Below, one piece after another: positions 1 to 6,784 of a stretch of DNA of 17,992 nucleotides; the stretch's first letter is position 1; every line of letters starts with the position of its first letter. The notes below the pieces were generated by a model. The model was not told where the DNA came from, did no database searches, and saw only the letters and a program-made list of their open reading frames with translations. The translations under genes and the position numbers were made by a program. Origin of the DNA: an uncultured Alphaproteobacteria bacterium (GTDB lineage Bacteria > Pseudomonadota > Alphaproteobacteria > Caulobacterales > Hyphomonadaceae); NCBI GenBank assembly GCA_903831485.1, contig CAIKXW010000277.1:1-17992 (forward strand). The letters run 5' to 3'.

Positions 1-603
1 AAGCTCCGCCTCGAGCGCGAAGACCTGCTCACCCGCTATCTGCCCGACAGCCGCGCCGTGAAGGACATCGACCGCAGGATCACCCAGCTTCAGGGCTTCC
101 TCGCCACCGCGCCCGTACAGGGCCTGCGCCGCATCGGACCGAACCCGACCTGGCAGGCGCTCGAGGCCGACCGCGCCGTACAGACCGCCAACATCAGCGC
201 GCTTACCGGCCGCGCCGCCGCCCTCGCAGCACAGCGACAACAGGCTGCCGACCGCATCGCCCGCCTGGCCAGCCTCGAACCGGAATACCTTCGCCTCAAG
301 CGCGACCGCGACGCGCTCGAATCCTCCGCGGGCGCCTTCGCCACGCGCGAACAGGCCGAACGCGCCCGCGCCGAGCTTGCCTCGCGCAATGTCGACAACA
401 TCTCCGTCTACGAAGCCGCGCGCGCGCCCACGCGCGGCGACGCCGGCCGCCGCACAATCCTGATCGCCGTCGCCATCTTCGGTCTCATCTCCGCCCTCGC
501 GCTCGGCCTCCTGCGCGCATGGTCCGTCTCAAGCTTCGCGACCGCCAACGGCATCGAACGTACGCTCGGTCTGCCTGTCCTCGCCACGGTGCGGGAGCGC
601 TGA
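1..603 (+). CDS. hfsA: HfsA-like polysaccharide co-polymerase (Wzc/GumC type), C-terminal part
   Basis: The reading frame is open from the first base, so the gene begins outside the window and only its last 200 residues are visible. They form a long Ala/Arg/Glu-rich coiled coil (visible residues about 20-125), then a membrane helix (about 152-174, TILIAVAIFGLISALALGLL) and a short cytoplasmic tail ending ERTLGLPVLATVRER. That is the typical end of GumC/Wzc chain-length proteins, which span the periplasm and help polymerise and export polysaccharide through an outer-membrane channel. The stop codon directly abuts the start of the ATPase gene hfsB (TGAATG). In Caulobacter the order hfsD-hfsA-hfsB-hfsC encodes the holdfast export machinery, and the same order here with hfsE/G/H opposite supports HfsA. 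The symbol rests on family and synteny; a generic GumC protein is the alternative. Confidence 0.75.
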   Translation, partial: KLRLEREDLLTRYLPDSRAVKDIDRRITQLQGFLATAPVQGLRRIGPNPTWQALEADRAVQTANISALTGRAAALAAQRQQAADRIARLASLEPEYLRLKRDRDALESSAGAFATREQAERARAELASRNVDNISVYEAARAPTRGDAGRRTILIAVAIFGLISALALGLLRAWSVSSFATANGIERTLGLPVLATVRER

Positions 604-1299
604 ATGAAGGACCTGCGCGCCGACCTCCGCGACCTCCACCGCTCGCTGTCCCAATCCCCCAGCCCCGATGGCGGGCGCAGCGTGATGTTCATCGCCGCGC
701 GGGCAGGCGAGGGCGTCTCCAGCGTCGCCGCTTCCTTTGCGCTGATTGCCGCCGAGCAGGCTCATCGCGCCGTCTGGCTCGTCGACCTCGATCTCAAGCG
801 CAACCATCTGTTCAACAGCTTCGCCGTCGGCCCCTTCGCCGACGCAATGGGCGGCGTCGGCCCGCCTTACTCGGCTGCGCTCAAGACCCAGCCCTTCTTC
901 TCGATCGAACCCGCCGATCCGGAAGCCATGTCCGGCCTCGGCCTGTTTACCGCCCATCGAGTCGGCGACACGCGCCTGATGGTCACGCAGTTCGACGCCG
1001 CGCGCCTGAAGCCGAACCACGCCATCCGCATCCGTACGCAACCCGCCTACTGGCAGACCGTACGGTCGGTTACCGACTGGGCCATCGTCGACGCTCCCGC
1101 GCTCGAACTCGCCAGCGCTGGTCTCGCCATCACGTCGCAGATCGACCGCACCGTCATCGTTGTCCGCGAGGATGCCGCCACGCCGTCCGATGTCGAAACG
1201 CTCCGCCGCGAGATCGAGGCGCACGGCGGCAAGGTCGCCGGCGTCGTGCTCAACCGGCAGAAGGGCGACGCCCGCGTCGCCGACCGCTTCGCCAGATGA
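604..1299 (+). CDS. hfsB: HfsB-like CpsD/CapB (BY-kinase family) ATPase without Walker A lysine
   Basis: A 231-residue cytoplasmic ATPase-like partner of the preceding chain-length protein. The family fold is visible: a Walker A-like loop (ARAGEGVSSVAASFA, about residues 33-48), a Walker A'-like strand (WLVDLDLKRNHLF, about 59-71) and a Walker B-like strand (WAIVDAPAL, about 159-167). The P-loop reads GEGVSS where active kinases have GEGKST, so the catalytic lysine is replaced by valine. No tyrosine cluster is present at the C-terminus (it ends DARVADRFAR), so autokinase activity is unlikely. It starts directly after the hfsA stop and its own stop overlaps the hfsC start as ATGA, which indicates an operon. 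In Caulobacter, hfsB is one of the genes needed for holdfast production. A structural or regulatory role with HfsA is inferred. Confidence 0.75.
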   Translation: MKDLRADLRDLHRSLSQSPSPDGGRSVMFIAARAGEGVSSVAASFALIAAEQAHRAVWLVDLDLKRNHLFNSFAVGPFADAMGGVGPPYSAALKTQPFFSIEPADPEAMSGLGLFTAHRVGDTRLMVTQFDAARLKPNHAIRIRTQPAYWQTVRSVTDWAIVDAPALELASAGLAITSQIDRTVIVVREDAATPSDVETLRREIEAHGGKVAGVVLNRQKGDARVADRFAR

Positions 1300-2633
1300 T
1301 CGCGCAGCCGCGCATCACCCGTGTTGAGTTCGCGCTCGCCGGCCTGACGCTGTTCATGTTTGCCGAAGCCTTCCTGCCGCGCCTCCTGGCGCCGGGCCCC
1401 GCCGACGTGACCGGCGAAGTGCCTGAGAGCACGATGCTCCGCTATCTCTGGCTTCCCTTCTACGGCCTCATCGCCGTCGGCCTTTTCTTCGCCATGGGCC
1501 AGGCATGGCGAGCCGCTATTCGTGCGCCTTGGCTCATCTTGCTTGCGCTCGTCGCCATTGCCTCCGCCCTCTGGTCGATCGATCCGGAGCTCAGCTTCCG
1601 GCGCGGTATCGCGCTCCTCGCCACCACCATGATGGGCGTCTATCTCGCCGCGCGCTTCGACTGGCTTACGGCGCTGCGCCTTCTCGGCGCCGTCTGGTTC
1701 TTCCTGATGGCGGCGAGCTTCATCGCTGGTCTCGTCGCTCCCGGCTTCGCCCGGATGAGCGAAGTCCATGTCGGCGCATGGATGGGCGGATGGAGTGAGA
1801 AGAATGCGCTCGGCGGCCACGCTGCCCGCGCATCCTTCCTGCTGGCCTTCCTCGCCTGGCGCGATCCTGCCCACCGTCGCTGGTGGATTGGCGGCGCGTT
1901 ACTGGCGCTAGCCCTGGTGATCTTCTCCCGCTCCGCCACCGCGCTGCTCGGCGCAGGCCTCGGCCTCGGCACACTCTTCGCTGCGTGGTGGATGCTGAAG
2001 GGCAAGCGCTGGTCGCTGGCGCTCGTCTGGTCCGGCCTCAGTATCGGCGGCCTCGCAGTGCTCGCCTACATCACCATGCCTGATGTGGTCCTGGGCCTGC
2101 TCGGCAAGGACGAGACGCTCACCGGCCGCACCGACATCTGGGCCTCGCTCGGGGAAGCCATCGAGAAGAAGCCCATGCTGGGCTATGGCTATCTCGCCTT
2201 CTGGGGTCTCGATTCAGAACCACGCTACTGGCTAGAACGCGCCGTCGACTGGAACGCGCCCTCCGGTCACAATGGCTGGCTCGATCTCGCCATCTCGCTC
2301 GGCGTCGTCGGCATTGCGATCTACACGATCGATCTGGCAATCACGCTCTGGCGCGCCAGCCGCCTGTCAATGGCCTCACCGGCCGGCGTCTTCGCGCTCG
2401 GCTTCCTGGCGCAGTTTCTTCTGTTCGCGACGTCCGAGAGCATCATCGCCGCCCAGAACAGCATTCTCTGGGCAACCTACGCCTTCGTCGGCGCCAAGCT
2501 TGCGCTCGGCGCACGGACGTCTCAGTCGATCACGCCGCTCAGCACCGCCCCCAGCGTCGGCGCGGCAAGGACTGCGCCCGCCTCAACCGCACGCACCGCC
2601 AGCTCCTCGATCAGGTCAGCCGGGGCGCCGTAG
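1296..2633 (+). CDS. hfsC: HfsC-like holdfast polysaccharide polymerase (Wzy / O-antigen ligase family)
   Basis: A 445-residue polytopic inner-membrane protein with about 11 hydrophobic helices. The O-antigen ligase/polymerase (Wzy_C) signature is visible: SRSATALLGAGLGLGTL in a late helix, then the periplasmic loop with GKDETLTGRTDIW and, after GYGYLAFWG, SGHNGWLDLAISLGVVG. It would join holdfast repeat units in the periplasm. The ATG overlapping the hfsB stop (ATGA) is chosen as start. The same frame stays open upstream to about 519, but that part is Arg-rich antisense-like sequence inside hfsA/hfsB. The last 37 residues (Ser/Thr/Ala-rich, after ALGARTS) are encoded opposite the 3' end of hfsH and do not look like polymerase sequence. 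In Caulobacter HfsC is partly redundant with HfsI. A Wzy for another polysaccharide is the alternative. Confidence 0.78.
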   Translation: MIAQPRITRVEFALAGLTLFMFAEAFLPRLLAPGPADVTGEVPESTMLRYLWLPFYGLIAVGLFFAMGQAWRAAIRAPWLILLALVAIASALWSIDPELSFRRGIALLATTMMGVYLAARFDWLTALRLLGAVWFFLMAASFIAGLVAPGFARMSEVHVGAWMGGWSEKNALGGHAARASFLLAFLAWRDPAHRRWWIGGALLALALVIFSRSATALLGAGLGLGTLFAAWWMLKGKRWSLALVWSGLSIGGLAVLAYITMPDVVLGLLGKDETLTGRTDIWASLGEAIEKKPMLGYGYLAFWGLDSEPRYWLERAVDWNAPSGHNGWLDLAISLGVVGIAIYTIDLAITLWRASRLSMASPAGVFALGFLAQFLLFATSESIIAAQNSILWATYAFVGAKLALGARTSQSITPLSTAPSVGAARTAPASTARTASSSIRSAGAP

Positions 2634-3292
2634 GTGGTCGGCGTTTCGCCAACATCATGCGTGAAGAAGAACAGCCACGCCTTCTTCTCGATACAAGCCT
2701 CCAGCGCCGCAAGCGCGCGCCTGCGATGCACCGCTGATGCGCCCAGCTCCACCGCGTGCAACTGGCTGCGATCGACCTCGTCGATGTTCAGACCTGGCAG
2801 GATGCCACGTCCGGTCGCAAACAGGTCGCCCACCCATTGCTTGGCCGCATAGGTCGTCTCGCCGTACGGAAAGGCGAACGCTGAAACCGTCGCGTCATGC
2901 CCCGCCTCGGCCAATGCGACTAGGTTCTCGCCGATATCGCGTTCGACACGCGACAAGCGCACCCGTGCGCAATCCAGATGTGCATGCGTATGCGCGCCGA
3001 TCTCGTGCCCACGCGCACGGAGCTCGACCAGCGTCGCCGCATCGAACATCTCGCCCATCACAGGGCTCCGCTGTCCCATGAATGACGTGCATGCATAGAA
3101 CCCCGCGCGCCCGCCACGCTTCTCAACGATGTCAGCGCCATTCAGCGCCGACTTCGGAAAGTCGTCGAATGTGAACGTGACCACGGGACGGTCCGGCGCA
3201 ACGAACGCCTGGTTCGCGCGCCGCCACATCGTCACCCGCCGCTGCACCTTCGCGGGCAGGGCGCGCGAAGGAACGTAGTTCCACTGCGTCAT
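2522..3292 (-). CDS. hfsH: HfsH-like polysaccharide deacetylase (NodB family, CE4)
   Basis: A 256-residue carbohydrate esterase family 4 enzyme. In Caulobacter HfsH removes acetyl groups from N-acetylglucosamine units of the holdfast, which is needed for adhesion and cohesion. NodB motifs are in order: TFDD (residues 41-44, with the catalytic-base and metal aspartates), HTHAH (101-105, metal histidines), FPYG (141-144) and THD (211-213, with His212). No signal peptide is visible, so it probably acts in the cytoplasm. The start is placed at MTQWNYVP because its ATG overlaps the hfsG stop (ATGA); a start 11 codons upstream would lie inside hfsG. The 3' 112 nt overlap the convergent hfsC, beyond the last catalytic motif. 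It is the last gene of the coupled hfsE-hfsG-hfsH group. Confidence 0.85.
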   Translation of the reverse strand: MTQWNYVPSRALPAKVQRRVTMWRRANQAFVAPDRPVVTFTFDDFPKSALNGADIVEKRGGRAGFYACTSFMGQRSPVMGEMFDAATLVELRARGHEIGAHTHAHLDCARVRLSRVERDIGENLVALAEAGHDATVSAFAFPYGETTYAAKQWVGDLFATGRGILPGLNIDEVDRSQLHAVELGASAVHRRRALAALEACIEKKAWLFFFTHDVGETPTTYGAPADLIEELAVRAVEAGAVLAAPTLGAVLSGVID

Positions 3293-4275
3293 CCCAGCGC
3301 CTCCGCATAGACCAGCGCCCGCCACGCCTTCAGCGCGCGACCGCGCAGCGCCAGCGGCAGGCCGCGAAACAAGGCAAGGCCGCGCGCAAGAGCCGTCGCC
3401 TGCTTGCGCATCGGCAGGCGGCGAAGCCGCGTGGCCAGCCGATAGAGCGGCATCTTTTCCGCTTCACCGCGATGGCGCGTCGTCATCAGCGCGAAGTTTT
3501 CGCCCGATCGCGCATACTTCGTGACAAGGTCCCGATCAGTGTCGAGCCCCATATGCGTCGCCGTGTTGTCGATATGCCGGACCGAAAACCACTGCTGCGC
3601 CCGCAGGCCCCAGTCCGTGTCTTCCCAACCCCACGCCGCAAAGCGCTCGTCGAACGGGCAGGCATCGAGCACCAGCCTGTGAACCAGCACGTTGGAGGAG
3701 AACACATACCGCCCCGGTGTTGCGTTGCGCACATCGGCCGGAAGACATTCCGAAGTCTCCGCCTGCCACCGGTGAAGCGCGAACTTCCGATCCTTCGGCG
3801 CTGTCTTCAGCGAACACCCGCCGACGACCAGCGCCGGCTCCCACGTCGTGTCTACGGCGTCGAGATAGTGTTCCAGAAACTGCACGTCGTCCGGGATCAT
3901 GTCGGCGTCTAGCAACAGGTACCAGTCCGTGCGCGCATGACGAATGGCTGCGTTTCGCGCCGCCGAGCGCCCGCGATTGGCCGCCGCGGAGACGATGCGT
4001 ACGGCTGCCGCCGTCCGCCCGGCATGCGTCTCCAGTTTCGCAACCAGCTCGTGGTCGCCGCTGCCGTCGTCAAACAGGATGATCTCGACCAGCGATGACG
4101 AGGCGCATGCCGCCAGCGCATCCAGCAGCTTCGTCGCGTCATAGCGATAGATCGGCACACAGACGGAAAGCCGCGGTGCGGCTCCGCGCCAATAGACATT
4201 GTCGTGTATCCGCTCACCCGAAAGGGCAGGCTTCATCTGGTCGTGGACTAGCTTGGTCGCGTGCATCGTGCTCAC
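3289..4275 (-). CDS. hfsG: HfsG-like family 2 glycosyltransferase
   Basis: A 328-residue GT-A fold glycosyltransferase. A beta strand SVCVPIYRYD (about residues 37-46) leads to DDGSG (69-73), then NRGRSAARN (100-108) and the metal-binding DxD as LLLDADMIP (121-129). A GWEDTDWGLR acceptor/catalytic motif follows (216-225), and the C-terminus is basic and partly helical, probably membrane-associated. In Caulobacter HfsG adds a sugar, most likely N-acetylglucosamine, to the lipid-linked holdfast precursor at the cytoplasmic face. A GTG start is chosen because it overlaps the hfsE stop (GTGA), implying translational coupling; an ATG three codons downstream is the alternative. Its stop overlaps the hfsH start. 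The family is secure; the exact sugar is inferred from synteny. Confidence 0.85.
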   Translation of the reverse strand: MSTMHATKLVHDQMKPALSGERIHDNVYWRGAAPRLSVCVPIYRYDATKLLDALAACASSSLVEIILFDDGSGDHELVAKLETHAGRTAAAVRIVSAAANRGRSAARNAAIRHARTDWYLLLDADMIPDDVQFLEHYLDAVDTTWEPALVVGGCSLKTAPKDRKFALHRWQAETSECLPADVRNATPGRYVFSSNVLVHRLVLDACPFDERFAAWGWEDTDWGLRAQQWFSVRHIDNTATHMGLDTDRDLVTKYARSGENFALMTTRHRGEAEKMPLYRLATRLRRLPMRKQATALARGLALFRGLPLALRGRALKAWRALVYAEALG

Positions 4276-5777
4276 CGGCTTTTCTCGCGATCACCCAGGA
4301 GGCAGGGCAGGGTCTTCAGAACGATCCATAGGTCGAGCCACACCGAGGCGCGGTTGACGTATTCCATGTCGAGGCGAACGCGCTCGCGCACTTCGTCCGG
4401 CGTGTGGCAGGGTCCGCGCGATCCGTTCACCTGCGCCCAGCCGGTCATGCCGGGCTTCATGCGGTGGCGGTGAGCGTAGTCGCCCACCGTGCGCGTCACT
4501 TCGATGGACCCTGCGGTCATGCCAACGGCGTGCGGACGCGGGCCGACGATCGACATCTCGCCCTTCAGTACGTTGAAGATCTGCGGCAGCTCATCAAGGC
4601 TCGACATGCGCAGGGATCGGCCGATGCGCGTCACGCGCGGATCGTCTGCCACCGTCTGTATGATGATCCCGTTCTCCGCAGCCTTGTCGGGGCGCATGGT
4701 GCGGAATTTCCACACACGGATGATCTCGTTGTTGAACCCGTGGCGCTTCTGCCGGAACAGAACCGGCCCGTTGCTGTCGAGCCGGATCATCACCGCGATG
4801 ATCGCCATCGGAATGGCCAGCACCACGGCAGCCGTCGTCGACACGACAAGATCGAAAGCACGCTTCACACCCGCGCGGCGAACATCCTTCGGCGCGCCCG
4901 AAACATAGGCGGCCGGCGCATCAACCACCCGCGCCAGCGATGTGTGCTCGGGATTGAACCCGTCGAGGTCGAGCACAAGAATGATCTCGTGCGGCAGGTT
5001 GCGGATGCGATCGATCAGCTCGCGCACGCGCGCCTGCGCCGTCGACGTGACCGTCACGACAATCCTGTCGATCTCTGGCAGCCCATCCCAGTTCAGCAGG
5101 TCCTCGACAGCGCCAAGATGCGGCGTGTCGCCCATCATCGTGGCGTTCGCCCGTACCGTCCGGTCATCGAAATAGCCGACAATGTTGAGCTCGCGCTCCT
5201 GCACATTGCGCGAGACGATACGCGCCGCGGCCGGCGTCGCGCCCACGATGACCACATTGTCTGAAAGCAACCCATTGCGCGTAGCGGCGCGCACGACGCC
5301 GAGATAGTTGGCGTGGAGCGCGATGACCGCCAGCGCATTCACCGCACAGATGTTTGCGAACAGCGCAGGCATCGGAAATCCGGTCGCGAGCGCCAGCAGG
5401 AACACTGCACCAAGTCCCGCCGCACTGCCTGCAGCCGCGCGCAACAGATGCATCGCCACCGATCCTGCATAGCGAAAGCGATACGCGCCTGCGAGCCATG
5501 CGCCCGCCACACTCGCCGGCGCCAGAAGCACGAAGGGAAGCGCCATGCCCAGCGGCAATCGCCACAGGTCGATGCCCGCGCCAACGCAGAGGCACAGCGT
5601 GACAACAAGCACGCCAACGCCATCGAGTGCACGCGCAAGCAGCCGCACGCCGCTGCGATGGATCAGCCGCCGCCGCCGCGTCATCGACCCCACATGCGCA
5701 GGCCGGCCATCGCTTTCGCGCCGCGCCGCCTCCACACTCTTCGGGCGATCAATCCAGGCTAGCCGTTCAGCGCGCAT
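4272..5777 (-). CDS. hfsE: HfsE-like undecaprenyl-phosphate sugar-1-phosphate transferase (polyprenyl PHPT)
   Basis: About 501 residues with the layout of WcaJ/PssY/HfsE initiating transferases. There are four or five N-terminal membrane helices (about residues 47-165) and a cytoplasmic Rossmann-like domain (NVVIVGATPAAARIVSRNV, about 175-193, then VGYFDDR). A C-terminal bacterial sugar transferase domain follows: KRAFDLVVS at about 306, VWKFRTMR at 356, SSLDELPQIFNVLKGEMS at 393-410, IVGPRPHA to 418 and MKPGMTGWAQVNG at 441-453. It transfers a sugar-phosphate from a UDP-sugar to undecaprenyl phosphate, the first step of holdfast repeat-unit assembly. In Caulobacter this step is redundant (HfsE, PssY, PssZ). 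ATG at 5777 is used; GTG at 5780 or the ATG at 5684 before MTRRRR are possible, and none has an ideal ribosome site. It heads the coupled hfsE-hfsG-hfsH group. Confidence 0.87.
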   Translation of the reverse strand: MRAERLAWIDRPKSVEAARRESDGRPAHVGSMTRRRRLIHRSGVRLLARALDGVGVLVVTLCLCVGAGIDLWRLPLGMALPFVLLAPASVAGAWLAGAYRFRYAGSVAMHLLRAAAGSAAGLGAVFLLALATGFPMPALFANICAVNALAVIALHANYLGVVRAATRNGLLSDNVVIVGATPAAARIVSRNVQERELNIVGYFDDRTVRANATMMGDTPHLGAVEDLLNWDGLPEIDRIVVTVTSTAQARVRELIDRIRNLPHEIILVLDLDGFNPEHTSLARVVDAPAAYVSGAPKDVRRAGVKRAFDLVVSTTAAVVLAIPMAIIAVMIRLDSNGPVLFRQKRHGFNNEIIRVWKFRTMRPDKAAENGIIIQTVADDPRVTRIGRSLRMSSLDELPQIFNVLKGEMSIVGPRPHAVGMTAGSIEVTRTVGDYAHRHRMKPGMTGWAQVNGSRGPCHTPDEVRERVRLDMEYVNRASVWLDLWIVLKTLPCLLGDREKSR

Positions 5778-5814
5778 CACTCACCGCGGTTACGAGAGGG
5801 CTCTCGCGATGCGC
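5772..5814 (-). promoter_or_regulatory. Nested inverted repeat in the hfsE leader, pairing over the start codon
   Basis: Outer arms GCGCATC (5772-5778) and GATGCGC (5808-5814) are perfect complements. Between them sits a second palindrome, CGAGAG-GG-CTCTCG (5793-5806). Read in the hfsE direction, the downstream outer arm contains the ATG at 5777, so a leader RNA could fold with the start codon in a stem and an inner hairpin just upstream. This is seen in sequence only; the two-base inner loop would have to open in RNA. Function is inferred. Confidence 0.3.
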
Positions 5815-5819
5815 AAACC

Positions 5820-6167
5820 CTAGCGAAACAGGGTCAAGACCCGCTTCAGCCGATCGGTGAAATTCGATCGATCTCCCACGAAAAGCCCGACGGGAATGAG
5901 CGCGAGCCTGGCCAATCCGGTAACCAGGAAACGGTCGCGAAATCCGAGTAGCAGCGCCGTCGACCGCACCGCGCGCGACACGTCCCGCAGCCCAAGGTTT
6001 CCATCCATGACCGAGACGTTAACGGGCGGCAGCAGCGCATCGCCATGAAACGCCGTCCGCTGGGTCAGTAGCGCCGACAGCGGCGCTGACAGCAGCGCGA
6101 CGCCCTTCTGGCTAAAAAACGTGGCCGCCGGCGCAGCCGACGCCAGCAGGCCCGTCGCATGCCGCAT
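5820..6167 (-). pseudogene. Unrecognised C-terminal fragment in frame behind the HlyD remnant
   Basis: An open frame of 115 codons ends at 5820, 42 bases before the hfsE ATG. It is in the same frame as the HlyD-like start at 6692 but does not resemble the end of that family. It reads with a protein-like composition from about FFSQKGVALL onward and has a hydrophobic, basic end (GLARLALIPVGLFVG, then DRLKRVLTLFR), which suggests membrane association. No convincing start codon and ribosome site is visible. It may be the tail of a second gene joined to the HlyD remnant by a deletion, perhaps a lost polysaccharide gene. I do not recognise the family. The ATG at 6167 could start a small standalone protein. 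Confidence 0.35.
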
Positions 6168-6692
6168 CGCGCGCCGGCATGGACAGCGCCTTGGCCGTCC
6201 TGGCGGCGGCGTCGGCCGACCCGCTGTTCGTCGCCGCCTCTCCCAGCCCGGCGCGCGCCAGTTCGGCCTGCGTCGCCGCCAGATCGGCCCCGCCAAGTCG
6301 AGCCTGGAGCCTCGCCCCGCCGAGCGCTGCCCGCCGCGCTCGCGCGAGACGTCGGCGTTCAGCGCCTCGCGCTCAATCTCGATTTCGAGCGCCTTCAGTT
6401 CCAGCGACGTCTCGGCCAGCGCCCGCCTCGCCCGCCTGTCATGCCGCCGCGCGAGCACCTGTCCCTGTTTCTCGCGATCGCCCGCCGCCGGCAGCCCATC
6501 GACAAGCCGGCCCGCAGCCTTCGCCGACATCGTCACCATATGCGCCCGCACGCGCGCGTCCGTGGTCGTCACGAAAGTCGCCTGATCGATAATCGAGAGC
6601 GCCGCCACGGACAGCGCCGTCAGAGTGGCAAGCGCCACGCCGATCCTGCCTGCTGTGCGCACCGTCCATGGCCCTGCCGGCGCGCCGGGCAT
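6112..6692 (-). pseudogene. Frameshifted remnant of an HlyD-type membrane fusion protein
   Basis: The first 120 codons resemble the N-terminus of HlyD/EmrA-type periplasmic adaptors. There is a membrane helix (GRIGVALATLTALSVAALSI, about residues 15-34), then TTTDARVRAHMVTMSAKAAG (about 42-61), the lipoyl half-motif AAGDREKQGQVLARRHDRRA, and the start of a coiled coil (ALAETSLELKALEIEIEREA). At about 6330-6342 coiled-coil coding jumps to another frame (ARLQARLGGADLAATQAELA and on) that ends at a TAG at 6112-6114, consistent with loss of one base. The second lipoyl half and beta-barrel of the family (usually 330-400 residues) are missing. The lipoyl motif also deviates (GDRE, RRHD where GDxV and xLDD are usual). 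A sequencing error could explain the frameshift but not the missing C-terminal half. Confidence 0.6.
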
Positions 6693-6784
6693 CAGGCGCG
6701 ACGCCGGCTTTGCTCAGATGCATGCGGGCAACGTCGCAGCCGCGCCGTGAATCAGGGGCGGGCCGGGGTTGTGTGCACCGGGGG

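Noticed and set aside
519..1295. The hfsC frame is open far upstream, giving a possible 704-residue protein.
   Set aside because: The upstream part is Arg/Pro-rich sequence in a shadow frame of hfsA and hfsB. The ATGA overlap at 1296 followed at once by a membrane helix gives the natural start.
4404..5264. A 286-codon open frame opposite hfsE.
   Set aside because: hfsE on the - strand has full family motifs over this stretch; the + frame is Arg/His-rich and has no signal of function.
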